Under the pieces are notes generated by a model. It had not been told where the DNA came from, made no database searches, and saw only the letters and a list, made by a program, of their open reading frames with translations. This document shows positions 11,520 through 21,491 of a stretch of DNA of 64,000 nt, piece after piece; the first letter of the stretch is position 1; every line of letters begins with the position of its first letter. A program made the translations under genes and the position numbers. This DNA comes from Poa pratensis (taxonomy: Eukaryota; Streptophyta; Magnoliopsida; Poales; Poaceae), in contig CAMZMU010000107.1 in assembly GCA_947311845.1 (NCBI GenBank), forward strand, positions 40,390,838 to 40,454,837, in the 5' to 3' direction.

Positions 11520-12700
11520 TACAAAAAAGATGAGCCAGCTTAATTCGAATCAGGTAGTATCGGAGCTTCACCGCGAACCAGGCCTGGAGCTCTGGACCAT
11601 GTCGCTTGCATTTGCCCTTTTACCGTGTGTAATTCTTATAGTGTATCTGCACTTCTTTTCTGAATTTTGTGTACTGCAAGCTGGAGAGGAAAAGACTAGC
11701 AGCACGTTCGCACCATATGCTCCTCACAGTCAGGTTCATCAGAAATTAGAACCCACGCCCGCAGCAGTTGGGACTCCTTGAATGCGGCAGTTCAATTCAG
11801 AGCAAAATAAAATCACCGGCCGGCTGCGTTTGAGCATGGGTGAGACACCGGCGAGCAGGCACATGGACTGGGAGACGACGAGCACACGACGGCGGGAGAA
11901 CAGTAGGCGGCAGCTCGGCTCGGGGAGCTGCAGGTTCATGCTGGGGCTGCCTGCTCCAACACGGAATGGTCACTGGATTGGAAACTGAATGAGACAGAGG
12001 ACAGCCATGGACAGCCATAAAATTCAGAGACGAAATTGTCTGGGGTGGACGGGTGGTTTCCATGGTGAAGCAGCAGGAGCTCGTCCCGTCCGGGAGGCCT
12101 CGTTCTGGCGACGCCCGCGGCAGTCAATCCTGCACCCATCGAGAAAGCAGCACAGAAGCTTGGCGGCCGCCGGCGGGATCTTGGCCGACGGTTTGCAGGG
12201 GTGCGCGATGGAGGTGGTTGGGGCCCGGCGCGGTGACTACGAGGAGGTCCAGACCAGGGGCGGCCGCAGGGCAGGGCGGCGGTTACGAGGTCGCCCGGGC
12301 CGTGGGCGGCCGTTGGGCATGGCGACGGTTCCGAGGTCGCCCGGGCCGTGGGCGGCCATTGGGCATGGCGGCCGTCGGCGCGGAAGGAGGCGCGCGGTGG
12401 CCGGACAGCGCACGGCGGCGCGTAAGGACGCGCGCGGCGGCCGGCCAGCGCATGGTGACGGGGGAGCCGAGACGACGACGAACAGGGAGCCGGGCGGAAT
12501 CGGAAGACCGCCGGCGACGCGCGAAAGGCTGGGTGGCGTGGGGATGATTTGTGGCGGCGGGGAATAGGGGATGGAGGAGGAGAGCCGGGGCAGCGGTGCG
12601 GAGCCGAGCGCCGGTCGCCGGCGGGAGGAAGCGCGCGACGCCGCGGATGATTTGGTCGGGGTGGGTTTGGTGGGGACGAGTGTGTGCGATAGGTAGGTGA
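11520..12700. other. GC-rich block near the right end of E2, no convincing gene
   Basis: Composition switches to very GC-rich, unlike the AT-rich rest of E2. A 48-bp unit centred on GTCGCCCGGGCCGTGGGCGG is repeated in tandem at about 12290-12385. An 83-codon ORF starts at an ATG at 11530 and others of 150-190 codons lie at 11989-12567, but they are arginine/glycine-rich products of skewed composition with no recognisable domain. The block could be a captured promoter or first exon, judging by base composition only. Confidence 0.4.
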
Positions 12701-12785
12701 CGGTTCAGTGTTTTTTTTCCTAGATTTCCAATAGAATCGCGTCCTTATAGGAGCCTTAATCTACAACCGGTTGCTGAATATACCC

Positions 12786-12789
<4 letters not shown>

Positions 12790-12833
<44 letters not shown>
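12790..12833. repeat. (TA)n microsatellite between E2 and E3
   Basis: About 44 bases of perfect TA dinucleotide, directly touching the right end of E2 and the left end of E3. Confidence 0.97.
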
Positions 12834-12837
<4 letters not shown>

Positions 12838-12999
12838 CTCTATTAGATACCCTGGGTGCAGAATAAGTAATTCTGCACCCAGGTCGATACACCGAGACAG
12901 ACCAGGAACCCTAATTTCCTTTTTCTTTTTTCTCCACCGAACGTCTAATTCTCCACCGAACGTAATTTCTTTTTCTTTTTTATTTCATCGACGGTTTCT

Positions 13000-15420
13000 A
13001 TCATTTTTGTCGTGGGGTAGTGGGGGCAGTGGGGCTGGGGAGCTACGCCTCATTTTCCCCGTCGTGGTTTCCAGTTCAACCCATACGGCGGCGAGCGGTT
13101 GGAATTGGGCGGAGTTTCCGGCTGCCGGCGGCGAACGACGAGTGTGCGCTTCGCTTCCTCGGCTACATCGTTCTCGGCCGGCGGAATCGGCGGCGAGCGG
13201 CGAGCGTCTGCGGCTGGCGGCGACCGGCAGCTGGTGGGATTGCGGCCGGCGGCGACCGGACGCAGACGGGATTGCGGCGGACGGCGAGCGGCTGCAGCTA
13301 GGATTTGGTCGGCGTGAGGCGTGGTGAGCGTCAGATCCCTTCCTCTCCGTCTTGCACACCGGTTCCAACCGCCGAGCGCCGCCAGCGTCGCATCCTCTGC
13401 CCAGGCACCGGCAGCACTTTCTCCGTCGCACCTTTCTTCACCTCATGGATCGGCCGTCCGCGGATCCATTGCCACTGCCTTAAAGCCCTGCCATCTAGGC
13501 TCCTGCCATCGAGCTCCTGCCGCCGGGCTCCAGCGGTCCACGCCTCGAACGCAGCCGAGGAGCTCCAGCCGCCCGCAGCCAGTTCATGTTGCCACCATCC
13601 TCGCCTCGTGTCCGTACCATATCATGGTGAGGTCGCTGCCCATCATTTGCTGTTCAGGCTTTGATTTTATAATCCATTGCAACCTAGGCTAATCCGTTTG
13701 CTCAATCCTCTCCGATCTGCTGGTCAATTAATTATGTTCCTTTCCGTTTTATATGGCTGGGTGTGCTGCAGGCCGAATCGGCATCGCCGTCGGAAAGCGT
13801 GGCTGGTGGTGGTTGAGGGCGGCATCGGGATCCCGCTGAGGTCTGAACACGTCGGTGAGCTTCAGTTTAGGTCCGGTGACCAACCTTTCCTTTGTACCGG
13901 GTGTTTTTTTATTCGACCTTTCCTTTCCATGATGCAAATGCCTTTTGCGTATCAGATTTGTATGATCTAGCTAGTCGAAAATGCTCCAGTTCTTGTTATG
14001 CATGGTGAAGAACTGCACTTCGTATGAGCTTTTTGATATCTGTATCAGTCTGACAGTCCTTTTAGCCAAAAACAATTTAGAATGACAAATCGAAGTTGCT
14101 GCAGTACTTTTGCTTGCTAGTCTGATACTCAGAAGGAAGTGTCATTTCTTAAAGCAAGATTAACTGCTAGTCGCCCATAGGATTATGTCAATAAGATAAA
14201 GGTTATGTTCCACATTGAATGAGAGTCTCGGCTGCCTATTTATTTCCTCTTGCATCGATTTTTCACTCACGTTGTGCATCAGTTTTGGTCCGTAATTGTT
14301 CAATTTTACAGACGTAAATTCTGTTGATGTGGAAAAAGATTCTTCTGATATGTAATTCTACATCATTTTTATTTGCTGGCTGCAATGGTATCTCCATCTA
14401 GTGCTAGTCTAGTACTTTTAAACAGCCATCCGTGCATCGTTCTCATAATTATTTATCTATCATGGAATGGATTTTTAATGTGGGCAATATTGGCATATTT
14501 TATAATGCCTAGATTCAGCTTGTCATACTAGCTGGTATTTTAGGTTTGCACATAATCAGTTTACCCCTATACCAGTCAGTACCATGGTTGTTTGGAGCAT
14601 GGATTTGCATCTGCAATGTTTTGAGGGCAGTTGAGAGGACTTCTGATATGATGTTTAGTGTTTGTATTTCTCTATTTGGGTGCTTGAACTTCAGATGATT
14701 ACCTGACCGTTTGGCCCGTTATGAACAGACCTGTAGTTTCTAGGTCCAGCCTTCAGATTGCAATGCTACTGGTGCTGCTGAAGTAAAATTTACATTTACA
14801 TGTCCATGTTAAACTGAAGCTTAATCTTACGGGCACATCAGAACATGTCGTTAGTTTTACATATACCTTTCATTTACTATGGTGTAATTTTTCTATTGAA
14901 TTATCACTTCGGCTCTGATTTTTTTAAGCTTTATTAAGTTGTAGTCTTGCCGTTTATGCCTCTGAGATTTCTTACGTGAGTGGTTAGCCCAAAATTCCTT
15001 ACGATGGAGAACAAATCGAATTAGTCGCCCATGTTCCTTGTGCTCGTTAGAAGATTTTCTTACTGTGACAAAAAAAAATCTTGCATCGATGCTTTCTAAC
15101 CAGTCACGGAGACATACAGACTGGTGACAACATATGTTTCTTTGGTTGCAAATTATGTTCAGTTTCTTGATTCTTATGCTAATTCTCTGCCCATTTTCAG
15201 GACAGCATGTGATGTTCAAAATATTAAGAGGTACTGGGGATGTGTCCTGCTCCTGGGTACACAATGAAATGTAGAGCTGCACCGCATGTTGTGGTTTTCA
15301 GCTTCGGGCTGCCGTGTAAGATGGAAATACAACATCGAGCGTCGTGTAATTGAGTTGATGTAACTAAACAATTTACCCTGACTCGTGTAAAATATTGCAT
15401 GTTCACTTTATTAATTTTTT
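13000..15420 (+). other. Possible captured, spliced transcript unit inside E3
   Basis: A GC-rich segment (about 13000-13630) ends at a plausible donor, ATCATG|GTGAGG. A polypyrimidine-poor but acceptable acceptor, GTGCTGCAG|GCC, lies at 13771, followed by an 80-base exon and another donor, ACGTCG|GTGAGC, near 13855. A good acceptor, CCATTTTCAG|GACAGC, lies at 15201. The first open frame (about 13321-13626, no ATG) would end soon after exon 2. This looks like a 5' UTR and short exons of a host gene, or a noncoding transcript carried by a transposon. Coding function is not supported. Confidence 0.3.
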
Positions 15421-15745
15421 AACTTTTTATATGCTCGTGATTGTATGGGCACATGAGGCTATGCCTGAAATATGTAGACACGTGTGTGCATGGTGACTAT
15501 ATATGTTTTATTTGCATGGAGTTTATACCTCGCGTACTCAGGCCGTATTTGTTAATCTTACATTGCGTAGTCAGGCCATCCTAGCTGTTTTTACGGGCAC
15601 ATCAGAACATGTCGTTAGTTTTACACATACCTTGAATTTACTATGGTGTAATTTTTTCTATTGAATTATCACGTCGCCTTTGACTTGACAAAGAAAAATT
15701 CTTTGCATCGATGCTTTCTAATCAGTCACGGAGACGCACAAACTT
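14825..15745 (+). repeat. Imperfect internal duplication in E3
   Basis: The stretch beginning ACGGGCACATCAGAACATGT occurs at about 14829 and again at 15594, followed in both by TACTATGGTGTAATTTT and TTGAATTATCAC. A second pair, TGCATCGATGCTTTCTAA, lies at about 15083 and 15703. The copies differ by scattered substitutions and by the length between blocks. Confidence 0.8.
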
Positions 15746-16036
15746 GGCTTGGTTTGTTTTCTTACGTCGCATGCAAGGATTCTTACGCATCGCAGAGAAA
15801 CGCATCTTTGAAAAGTCCACCGCCTGCTGCAGTTGGAACTGGCGCGGACGTGGACCGAGCATGCGCCATAATCTTACGTCGCTGATTTTACATCGCTTCG
15901 CGAGCGGGCGGGGAGTCTGGTTCGGACGCGAAGGATGGCGCGCCTGGACGGACGCGTGAGGCGCGCGGGATGTGCGACGCGCGGGACGGGCGGGGTGTAG
16001 AATAACTATTCTATATCTGGGTGCTAAATAGCGCAT

Positions 16037-16039
<3 letters not shown>

Positions 16040-16072
<33 letters not shown>
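16040..16072. repeat. (TA)n microsatellite at the right end of E3
   Basis: About 33 bases of TA dinucleotide, directly touching the right end of E3. Confidence 0.95.
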
Positions 16073-16075
<3 letters not shown>

Positions 16076-17063
16076 AATTGACCAAATATTTGAGTAGATA
16101 CTTGTGATACTAGTACGTATAATATTACGGAGAAAATTAATTGCATGTTGATATTTAGTAGGATATCAATGGGACTTCTATTACTTGGATTATGTAGACG
16201 TTGGCATTTGGTATAATATTTAGGTCGTTTGATAGACATGGTTTACAACAACAACAACAACAACAACAAAGCCTTTTTTCCCAAACAAGTTGGGGTAGGC
16301 TAGAGTTGAAACCCATAAGATCTCGAAACCAGGTCATGGTTCTGGCACATGGATAGCTAACTTCCACGCAGCCCTATCCATGGTTAATTCTTTGTGATAT
16401 TCCAATCCTTCAAATCTCTCTTAACAGACTCCTCCCATGACAAGTTTGGCCTACCACGACCCCTCTTAACATTCTCATCCCGCTTTATCCGTCCGGTATG
16501 CAATGGCGCTTCCGGATGCCTACGTTCTATATGACCAAACCATCTTAGACGGTGTTGGACAACCTTCTCTTCAATTGGTGCTACCCCACTCTCTCACGTA
16601 TATCATCATTCCTAACCCGGTCGTTTCTTGTGTGGCCACATATCCATCTCAACATGCGAAAAATTGTTGAGCTCTCGCCATTGGAGCAATATAGGTCGTT
16701 TGATAGACATGGTTTAAGGGCGAAGGTTTTCCGGATCTTCCCCTTTGGGTCATTTTATAATAATATATAGAGATAAAAAGGAGTACCATGTCAAAAGTAT
16801 CTTGACGTTAAAAGGGACATTGTGCATCGACCATAACTCGATAAGTTTCGAGATTTCAGCAATATGTGCTTTCATTCTTTTTTATTAATGGCGCAGTTTA
16901 TTCCTTGCTTTGCAGGTATTAATTATTGACCAAATATTTGAGTAGATATATACTTCCGATACATTAGGGAGAAAATTAATTATATGATGATAGCAGGTAG
17001 GATATCCGTTGCCCTTTAATTACATGAATGGGGTAGATATTAATTGAAATTTGGTATATATTA
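16073..17063 (+). repeat. Imperfect direct duplication upstream of the MEG-like gene
   Basis: About 145 bases at 16077-16220 recur at about 16924-17063. Shared words include TTGACCAAATATTTGAGTAG, GAGAAAATTAATT and TAGGATATC. The two copies flank the inserted RTE-type LINE and differ by several substitutions and small indels, so the duplication predates many later changes. The right copy lies just upstream of the TATA box of the MEG-like gene. Confidence 0.8.
16246..16691 (-). mobile_element. 5'-truncated RTE-type LINE with 25-bp target duplication
   Basis: A CAA-triplet run (about 16246-16269) is followed by AAGCC, TTTTTTCCCAAACAAGTTGG and GGTAGGCTAGAG. On the minus strand this is the 3' end of plant RTE-clade LINEs, which finish in TTG triplets instead of poly(A). 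The insert is bounded by perfect 25-bp direct repeats at 16221-16245 and 16692-16716, beginning TAGGTCGTTTGATAG. Only about 446 bases remain, so the copy is 5'-truncated. Fragments of its coding end can still be read on the minus strand. Confidence 0.85.
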
Positions 17064-17086
17064 ATTGCATACCGAAAGAAATTGAG

Positions 17087-17094
17087 TATAAAAA
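17087..17094 (+). promoter_or_regulatory. TATA box of the MEG-like peptide gene
   Basis: TATAAAAA lies about 100 bases upstream of the ATG at 17191, in a plausible position for a start of transcription near 17120. Confidence 0.6.
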
Positions 17095-17190
17095 CGAGAA
17101 CACCCCTATTAATTTGAGTTGGCATAATTAAATTCTCTGCTATACATACAAGCAACAAACACAACACGCCTAGCACCGCCCCCTCCCTCC

Positions 17191-17682
17191 ATGGCCAAAT
17201 CTTTGAGCCCCTCGCAAACAACGATCATACTCTCAGTGTTGATTCTCCTTTTCTTGGTTATCATGGGCAATGTAAGTACTATCGACTAGATAATCAACAG
17301 ACTTATTGTAATTGTTACAACTCAGTCAATTTGACTTTCTGTTTAATTTCCTTTATTCGAACTTTGGTGCATACAACTACTTGGATGCTTACGGTTAATT
17401 CACCAAGTCATTGTTACTTGCTATTTGATAACGACGGAGTCACACAAGGACATGAAGATTAATGGTTTGTTTTTATCTTCGACAGGTAGAAACTTGGATA
17501 AAGACATGGAAAACAACAATAAGGTCGGTTTACTAGGCAGTCTGTGCAGCCCTGGATCCTGCGCAAACATGCCTGGGTGTTACTGTTGTTTGATAGGCAC
17601 CTGCTACCCTTCATTCTCAGCGTGCATTGCAGGATGTCCAATATCTTCTTCTACGCAAGTTCTCCACCGCCCTCCCGTCTAA
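17191..17682 (+). CDS. Secreted cysteine-rich peptide, MEG/ESF1-like
   Basis: Exon 1 (17191-17271) encodes a clean signal peptide, with a hydrophobic stretch rich in Ile, Leu and Val, and ends at a strong donor, GGCAAT|GTAAGT. Exon 2 encodes the mature part, with eight cysteines in the pattern C-x4-C-x4-C-x-CC-x4-C-x6-C-x3-C, including GCYCC, and stops at 17682. The CYCC core followed by spaced cysteines resembles the maternally expressed gene (MEG) family of secreted signalling peptides in grasses. The acceptor is uncertain. The best one (17485|17486, good pyrimidine tract) puts exon 2 out of frame with the canonical donor. A weaker acceptor (17448|17449) or a GC donor two codons earlier keeps the frame. 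An AATAAA lies about 45 bases past the stop. Confidence 0.6.
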
Positions 17683-17971
17683 TATAGTATTTCATGCATT
17701 GCATGGCTTAATTCAGCTGGAATAAAGTGTAACTCTTGCTCCTTGGTTATTTGGCAATCTAAATGAAAGAGTTGATGATTAATTTATATGTTGTGTTTAT
17801 CTTTGTATTGACATGTAAATCGGCGAAAATTTCTATGAAATACTTGGGGTCCCAGTTGACAAGAAAGGGCTTATTATGTTATCTTACTAGAGGCAGTTTC
17901 AGGCAAAAATGGATGCCAGGATTTGTCCTTGGTAAGGAAAATTGCTTGCGTGGAGAACCACTCTGATCAAT
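17683..17971. other. 3' flank of the MEG-like gene up to the Gypsy-1 insertion
   Basis: AT-rich unique-looking sequence with a polyadenylation-like AATAAA near 17722. No gene is seen. It ends at the GTATC target duplication of Gypsy-1. Confidence 0.6.
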
Positions 17972-17976
17972 GTATC

Positions 17977-19053
17977 TGTCGGGGGGCTGCCCCCGGGTAG
18001 GGCAAAGATGTGGTATTATGGATGATAAAGAGCTGGCCGGGTCAGTGTCTAGCCGGGTCACTTGGGCCGGATCTCCTGGGAGAGTCGGTTAGCTCTCGAT
18101 CAAGCTGGAGTGCGGAAAGAGGTCAAGGAGGATCCGGTAAAGTCAAGCCGGATCGGATTAAAGAGTACCGGTTAAATTAGCCGGGTTGGTCAGGAAGGAT
18201 CCGGATAAGGTAATCCGGATATTGCACAAGGGCCAAGAATTGTCAGTAAGGTCACGAGTCCTGCAGTTCTACTGACCGGGGCACAGAGGACAGCGAGGTC
18301 GAGCCACGGGTTTCCCGGATCGCAAGGCCCTAGGCGCTGACTCGGCCAATTCGGGAAAGGGGCTATGGCCTAGACCCGGTGGGCTACGCCTGCCATTGCC
18401 TGAAGAGGCAAGATAGGCCTGCTGGGACTTGACAGCCAGGTCAAGCCACGGGATTCCTGGGAGCGCAGCACCTAGGAGCTGACTCGGCCAATTCGGGAAA
18501 GAGGATGTGACCTAGACCCGATGGGCTACAGCTGCCATTGCCCGAAGGGGCAAGATAGGCCTGACAGTCCGGCCGTTGGATTGACAGGGGGCAGAGGCTT
18601 GTCCTTTCCTCTTGGCATGCCATTGTCTCATGGAGCCAGGGGCAAAAAGGTAATCGGTTAGTGTATAAGTAAGCTACCACATCCTCCAGTGCAAGGGACG
18701 GTCAAGACAACGAGCATCATTTCCCCCCAAGCTCCATCTTCTTCCTAGAGCTTTCACCATTGTTCTTCATACAGCTCAAGGAGCGCTCTGTACTTGTAAA
18801 CACTTGAGATATAAAGAGAGTAGGCTAGTGCTGCAGTAGGGGTGTTACCTCCACAAGAGGGCCCCGAAGCAGGGTACATCGTGGTGTTCTTTGCTTCTTC
18901 TTGGTTCTGCTTGTTCTTGTTTGTTCTTGCGAGTTCTTGGTTGTTCTTCATGCGTGCTTCGTGAGCGCGCAAACCCTCCCCGGATCCCCCAACGTCCTAG
19001 CGAGCCCACAACTTAAGCCATCCTATGGCATCTGCCGTGACACCACCACGACA
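17977..19053 (+). repeat. Gypsy-1 5' LTR (1077 bp)
   Basis: Starts TGTCGGGGGGCTGCCCCCGG and ends CCACGACA. Its U3 contains a duplicated block: CGAGCCACGGGTTTCCCGG near 18301 is echoed by AAGCCACGGGATTCCTGG near 18433, each followed by GACTCGGCCAATTCGGGAAA. It is four bases shorter than the 3' LTR because of four single-base homopolymer differences. Confidence 0.95.
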
Positions 19054-19055
19054 GT

Positions 19056-19073
19056 TGGCGCCCACCGTGGGGC
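19056..19073 (+). other. Gypsy-1 primer-binding site
   Basis: TGGCGCCCACCGTGGGGC begins two bases after the 5' LTR end, the expected place for tRNA-primed minus-strand synthesis. The TGGCGCC start is typical of Gypsy elements. Confidence 0.8.
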
Positions 19074-21491
19074 AGCAGTGGCGTTGGCTGGGGTTTCCTT
19101 CCGGACGGGCTCCGTCACTGGCTCCGGCGAGCGGGTCCTCTCTGGGCTCGTTTGCAAGATCGGCAAGTTCAACTTCATCAGCGACAACGCGGGGTGCTTC
19201 GCCAACAAGCCCTTCCCCGCTGACGGCTTCCTCATGACGCTCGGCAGCTTCGTCACCTACGTCGCCACCGAGCCTGTCCGCGAGTACCCGGCGCAGGTGC
19301 TCGTGGCTGAGGATCCTCCCTCTTTCCGCGCAGCTCTCGGACGGCGTAGCGCTCGCCCCGGGAGTAGCGTGGAGGTAATGGTGGTTGGAACAAGTGCTGC
19401 GGCTGGCAAAGGAGATGCCAGCAAGAGCATGCCCGAGGAGCTGGCCACGCCAGTTGATCTGGTTGACAAGCCGACTCGGACGGCCAAGTTCCCAAAGGAG
19501 AAACCGGATCCGGTTGGCCCGCTTGGCATGTCAAGTAGGGAGGCTCCCTTAGAGGATGTCCTGGAGAAGTTATCTCGGCCAGTGGCACCTGGGGCAAATG
19601 TAGAGCTTACTGTAGCTCAGCTAGAGGCAGAGCGCCTGAGGTTGCAAAAAGAAGCCCGGTTAGTGGTGGAGTCTAGGCAAGCCTTTGATAGAGATATGAG
19701 AGAGTACAATGCTGCCAATGGTATCACTGATGGCTTTACTCCTGTAGTGCATCGCTCGCAAGAAAGCCGAGTTGCGTAACCGGGGTAAGGACCTCAATGA
19801 CGAGTTAGCTAGAGCTGCAGGATCGAGCTCAAGTAAGGCTACTAGTCATAGATCTGGCACAGGCAAGCCGGTGTATAGCTCCCCGGCTAAGAATCTTAGG
19901 GCTGCAGCGGCAGCGCGAGCCGAGTTGAGTACACTAACCGGGGACGCTTGGCGAAGGCAGGCAGAGAGAGTCAATGAGCTAGTAGATGTGTGTAACCGGC
20001 AGAATGAGGCTTACCGGAAAGCTAATCCGGATGCAGGTGTTTCTCGGGTAGTAGTGTCGGTTAAGGCTGTTAGCCAGAGATCCAAGGGGCAGGCGTCATC
20101 CCCGCACGTCGGAGTTGACCGGGCCCAGAGCGTGAACTCGGGTAAGAGCAAGCAGCTGCAGACCTATGATGCTGAATATGCCGGCAAGCAGCTAGCCGCT
20201 CAAGGAAGAGGTGGCCAAAGCAGAAACAGTGGTGGACAAGGCTACCCGGGAGCTGGAAGGGGCAATTCGGCTGGCCGAGGTCAACCACCTCGTCCTCCGG
20301 GGCAGCAAGTGATTGTGCGAGCGCAACAGCAAGATGGTGGCCAGGCGGGCTACCGCTATGATGACGGAAATTCGGCTATGGCGCGAGCCGGATACCAGAC
20401 GTATGATAATGCACTTGCATCAAGACTGGGACCTCGGGCATTGGATCCGGATGATCAGCGTCTCAAGTTGGATAGAATTTACCAGTCCGAGAAGTAGAAG
20501 AGCAAGGCCCACCGGGTCCTCCATGCTTTGGACCTCGGATCATGAACGAGCCGAGCGTGCCGTTGTTTCAGCTTGGCCGAAGCACAAAGCCGTATAATGG
20601 CAGCACAAAGCCACAGGATTGGCTGATAGACTATGTATCATCAGTGCACATTGCGGGGGGCAATCGCCGATGGGCGGTCCGGTATCTCCCGCACATGTTG
20701 GAAGGGCCAGCCCGGATTTGGCTGAATAACTTACCACCGGGTAGTATCAACTCTTGGGTGGACTTGGAGGAGGCATTTTACAGTAATTTCTCCAGCACCT
20801 ACAAGAGGCCTAACCGACCTCAGCTCCTGGCTGCGTGCAAGCAGGAAGAACGGGAAACAGACCGAGAATTCTTACTCGGTGGAGCAACATTCGCAACTCT
20901 TGCGAAGGTGTCGTGGAGGAGCAGGCGATTTCTTGGTTTGCGCAGGGTTGCCGACATGGCACCCCGCTCTGGCAGAAGCTCCAGAGGGATATGCCCAAGA
21001 CACTGGCGGAAACGATCCGGATAGCAGATACGTATGCTCTTGGTGATCCGACACAGCCAGCATTGGATGCAGTGGGAACAAGCAGGAGGCAACCGGTTAA
21101 CAACCGAGTAGGACCATTGAGGCCCAGTGACCGACATGAATTCGGTTACAAAAGAAGAGATCCGGATTATAGATACGGTTCAGATCAGGTTGCTGCAGTG
21201 AATATGGACCATCCTGGAGCAGGAGATGGTCAGAGACAAAAGACAGAGGGTCCAGCTTGGAGGCCGAATCAAGGTGCTTGGCCGAAGAAAGTATGGGAGG
21301 GATCAAGTCCTCCTCTAACTTTTGAGTCAAGATTAGACGGGCCTTGCTGTTATCACACACAGACCCACGCAAGCCGGCCAATCATTCAACTCGGAATTGT
21401 AGCTGGCATCATCGCATTCAGGCGGAGGGTCAGAGAGGACCACCTCAGAGAGGTGCTCCTAGACCGAATTTCAGGCCGAATATGCCTTTAA
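19074..21491 (+). CDS. Gypsy-1 gag (frame-interrupted)
   Basis: An N-terminal region of unknown fold (about 19074-19779) is followed by a low-complexity, Gly/Gln/Arg-rich segment (19772-20497). A retrotransposon gag capsid domain follows (about 20540-21090), with recognisable features: WLIDYVSS, RYLPHMLEGPARIWLNNLP, SWVDLEEAFYSNFSSTYKRP, and TLAETIRIADTYA. Gag forms the cytoplasmic particle that packages element RNA. Breaks lie near 19755 (frame change), 20496 (frame change, creating an apparent stop) and 20876 (frame change), with a two-base change near 21350. The two at 20496 and 20876 look like one-base losses in G or C runs. No in-frame ATG is found near the 5' end, so the start is uncertain. 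Confidence 0.8.

Larger units (their letters stand above)
6526..12789. mobile_element. E2: 6.3-kb TA-flanked element with palindromic terminal inverted repeats
   Basis: The left end starts GGTGTGAGCTATTCTACAAC and contains a perfect 24-bp palindrome (6535-6558). Read on the other strand, the right end starts GGGTGGGTATATTCAGCAAC and contains CAACCGGTTG (12764-12773). Aligned inward, the two ends share CAACCGGTTGTAGA followed by TTAAG or ATAAG, giving an imperfect inverted repeat of about 35 bp. Both ends touch TA tracts. No transposase or other convincing coding gene is present. The interior consists of a 170-bp repeat array, a 1.3-1.5 kb tandem duplication, dense TGTACTTC-type motifs and a GC-rich block near the right end. 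It is probably non-autonomous. Confidence 0.65.
12834..16039. mobile_element. E3: 3.2-kb TA-flanked element with hairpin termini
   Basis: The left end reads GAATCTCTATTAGATACCC and is followed by a perfect hairpin with 14-bp arms (12851-12864 and 12870-12883). Read on the other strand, the right end starts GGGATGCGCTATTTAGCACC and leads into a TAGAATA/TATTCTA palindrome at 15998-16013. Aligned inward, the ends agree at CTATT, CACCC or TACCC, AGAATA and TTCTRCACCC, giving an imperfect inverted repeat of about 50 bp. Both ends abut TA tracts. There is no transposase. The interior holds a GC-rich exon-like region and an imperfect internal duplication. Confidence 0.6.

Noticed and set aside
11989..12567. 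192-residue Arg/Gly-rich ORF as a gene
   Set aside because: No domain and no splice or promoter support. It overlaps other frames of similar composition and follows the GC-rich tandem repeat.
13007..13692. Several 90-120-residue ORFs in E3 as proteins
   Set aside because: They are overlapping frames of a GC-rich segment without an ATG in the best frame or any recognisable domain.
6526..16039. Calling E2 and E3 Mutator-like elements
   Set aside because: Long inverted ends would fit, but no 9-bp duplication can be defined in TA tracts and no transposase is present, so the superfamily was left open.
19056..19073. tRNA fragment or gene
   Set aside because: The match is only to a tRNA 3' end and its place after the LTR shows it is a primer-binding site. 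No cloverleaf is present.
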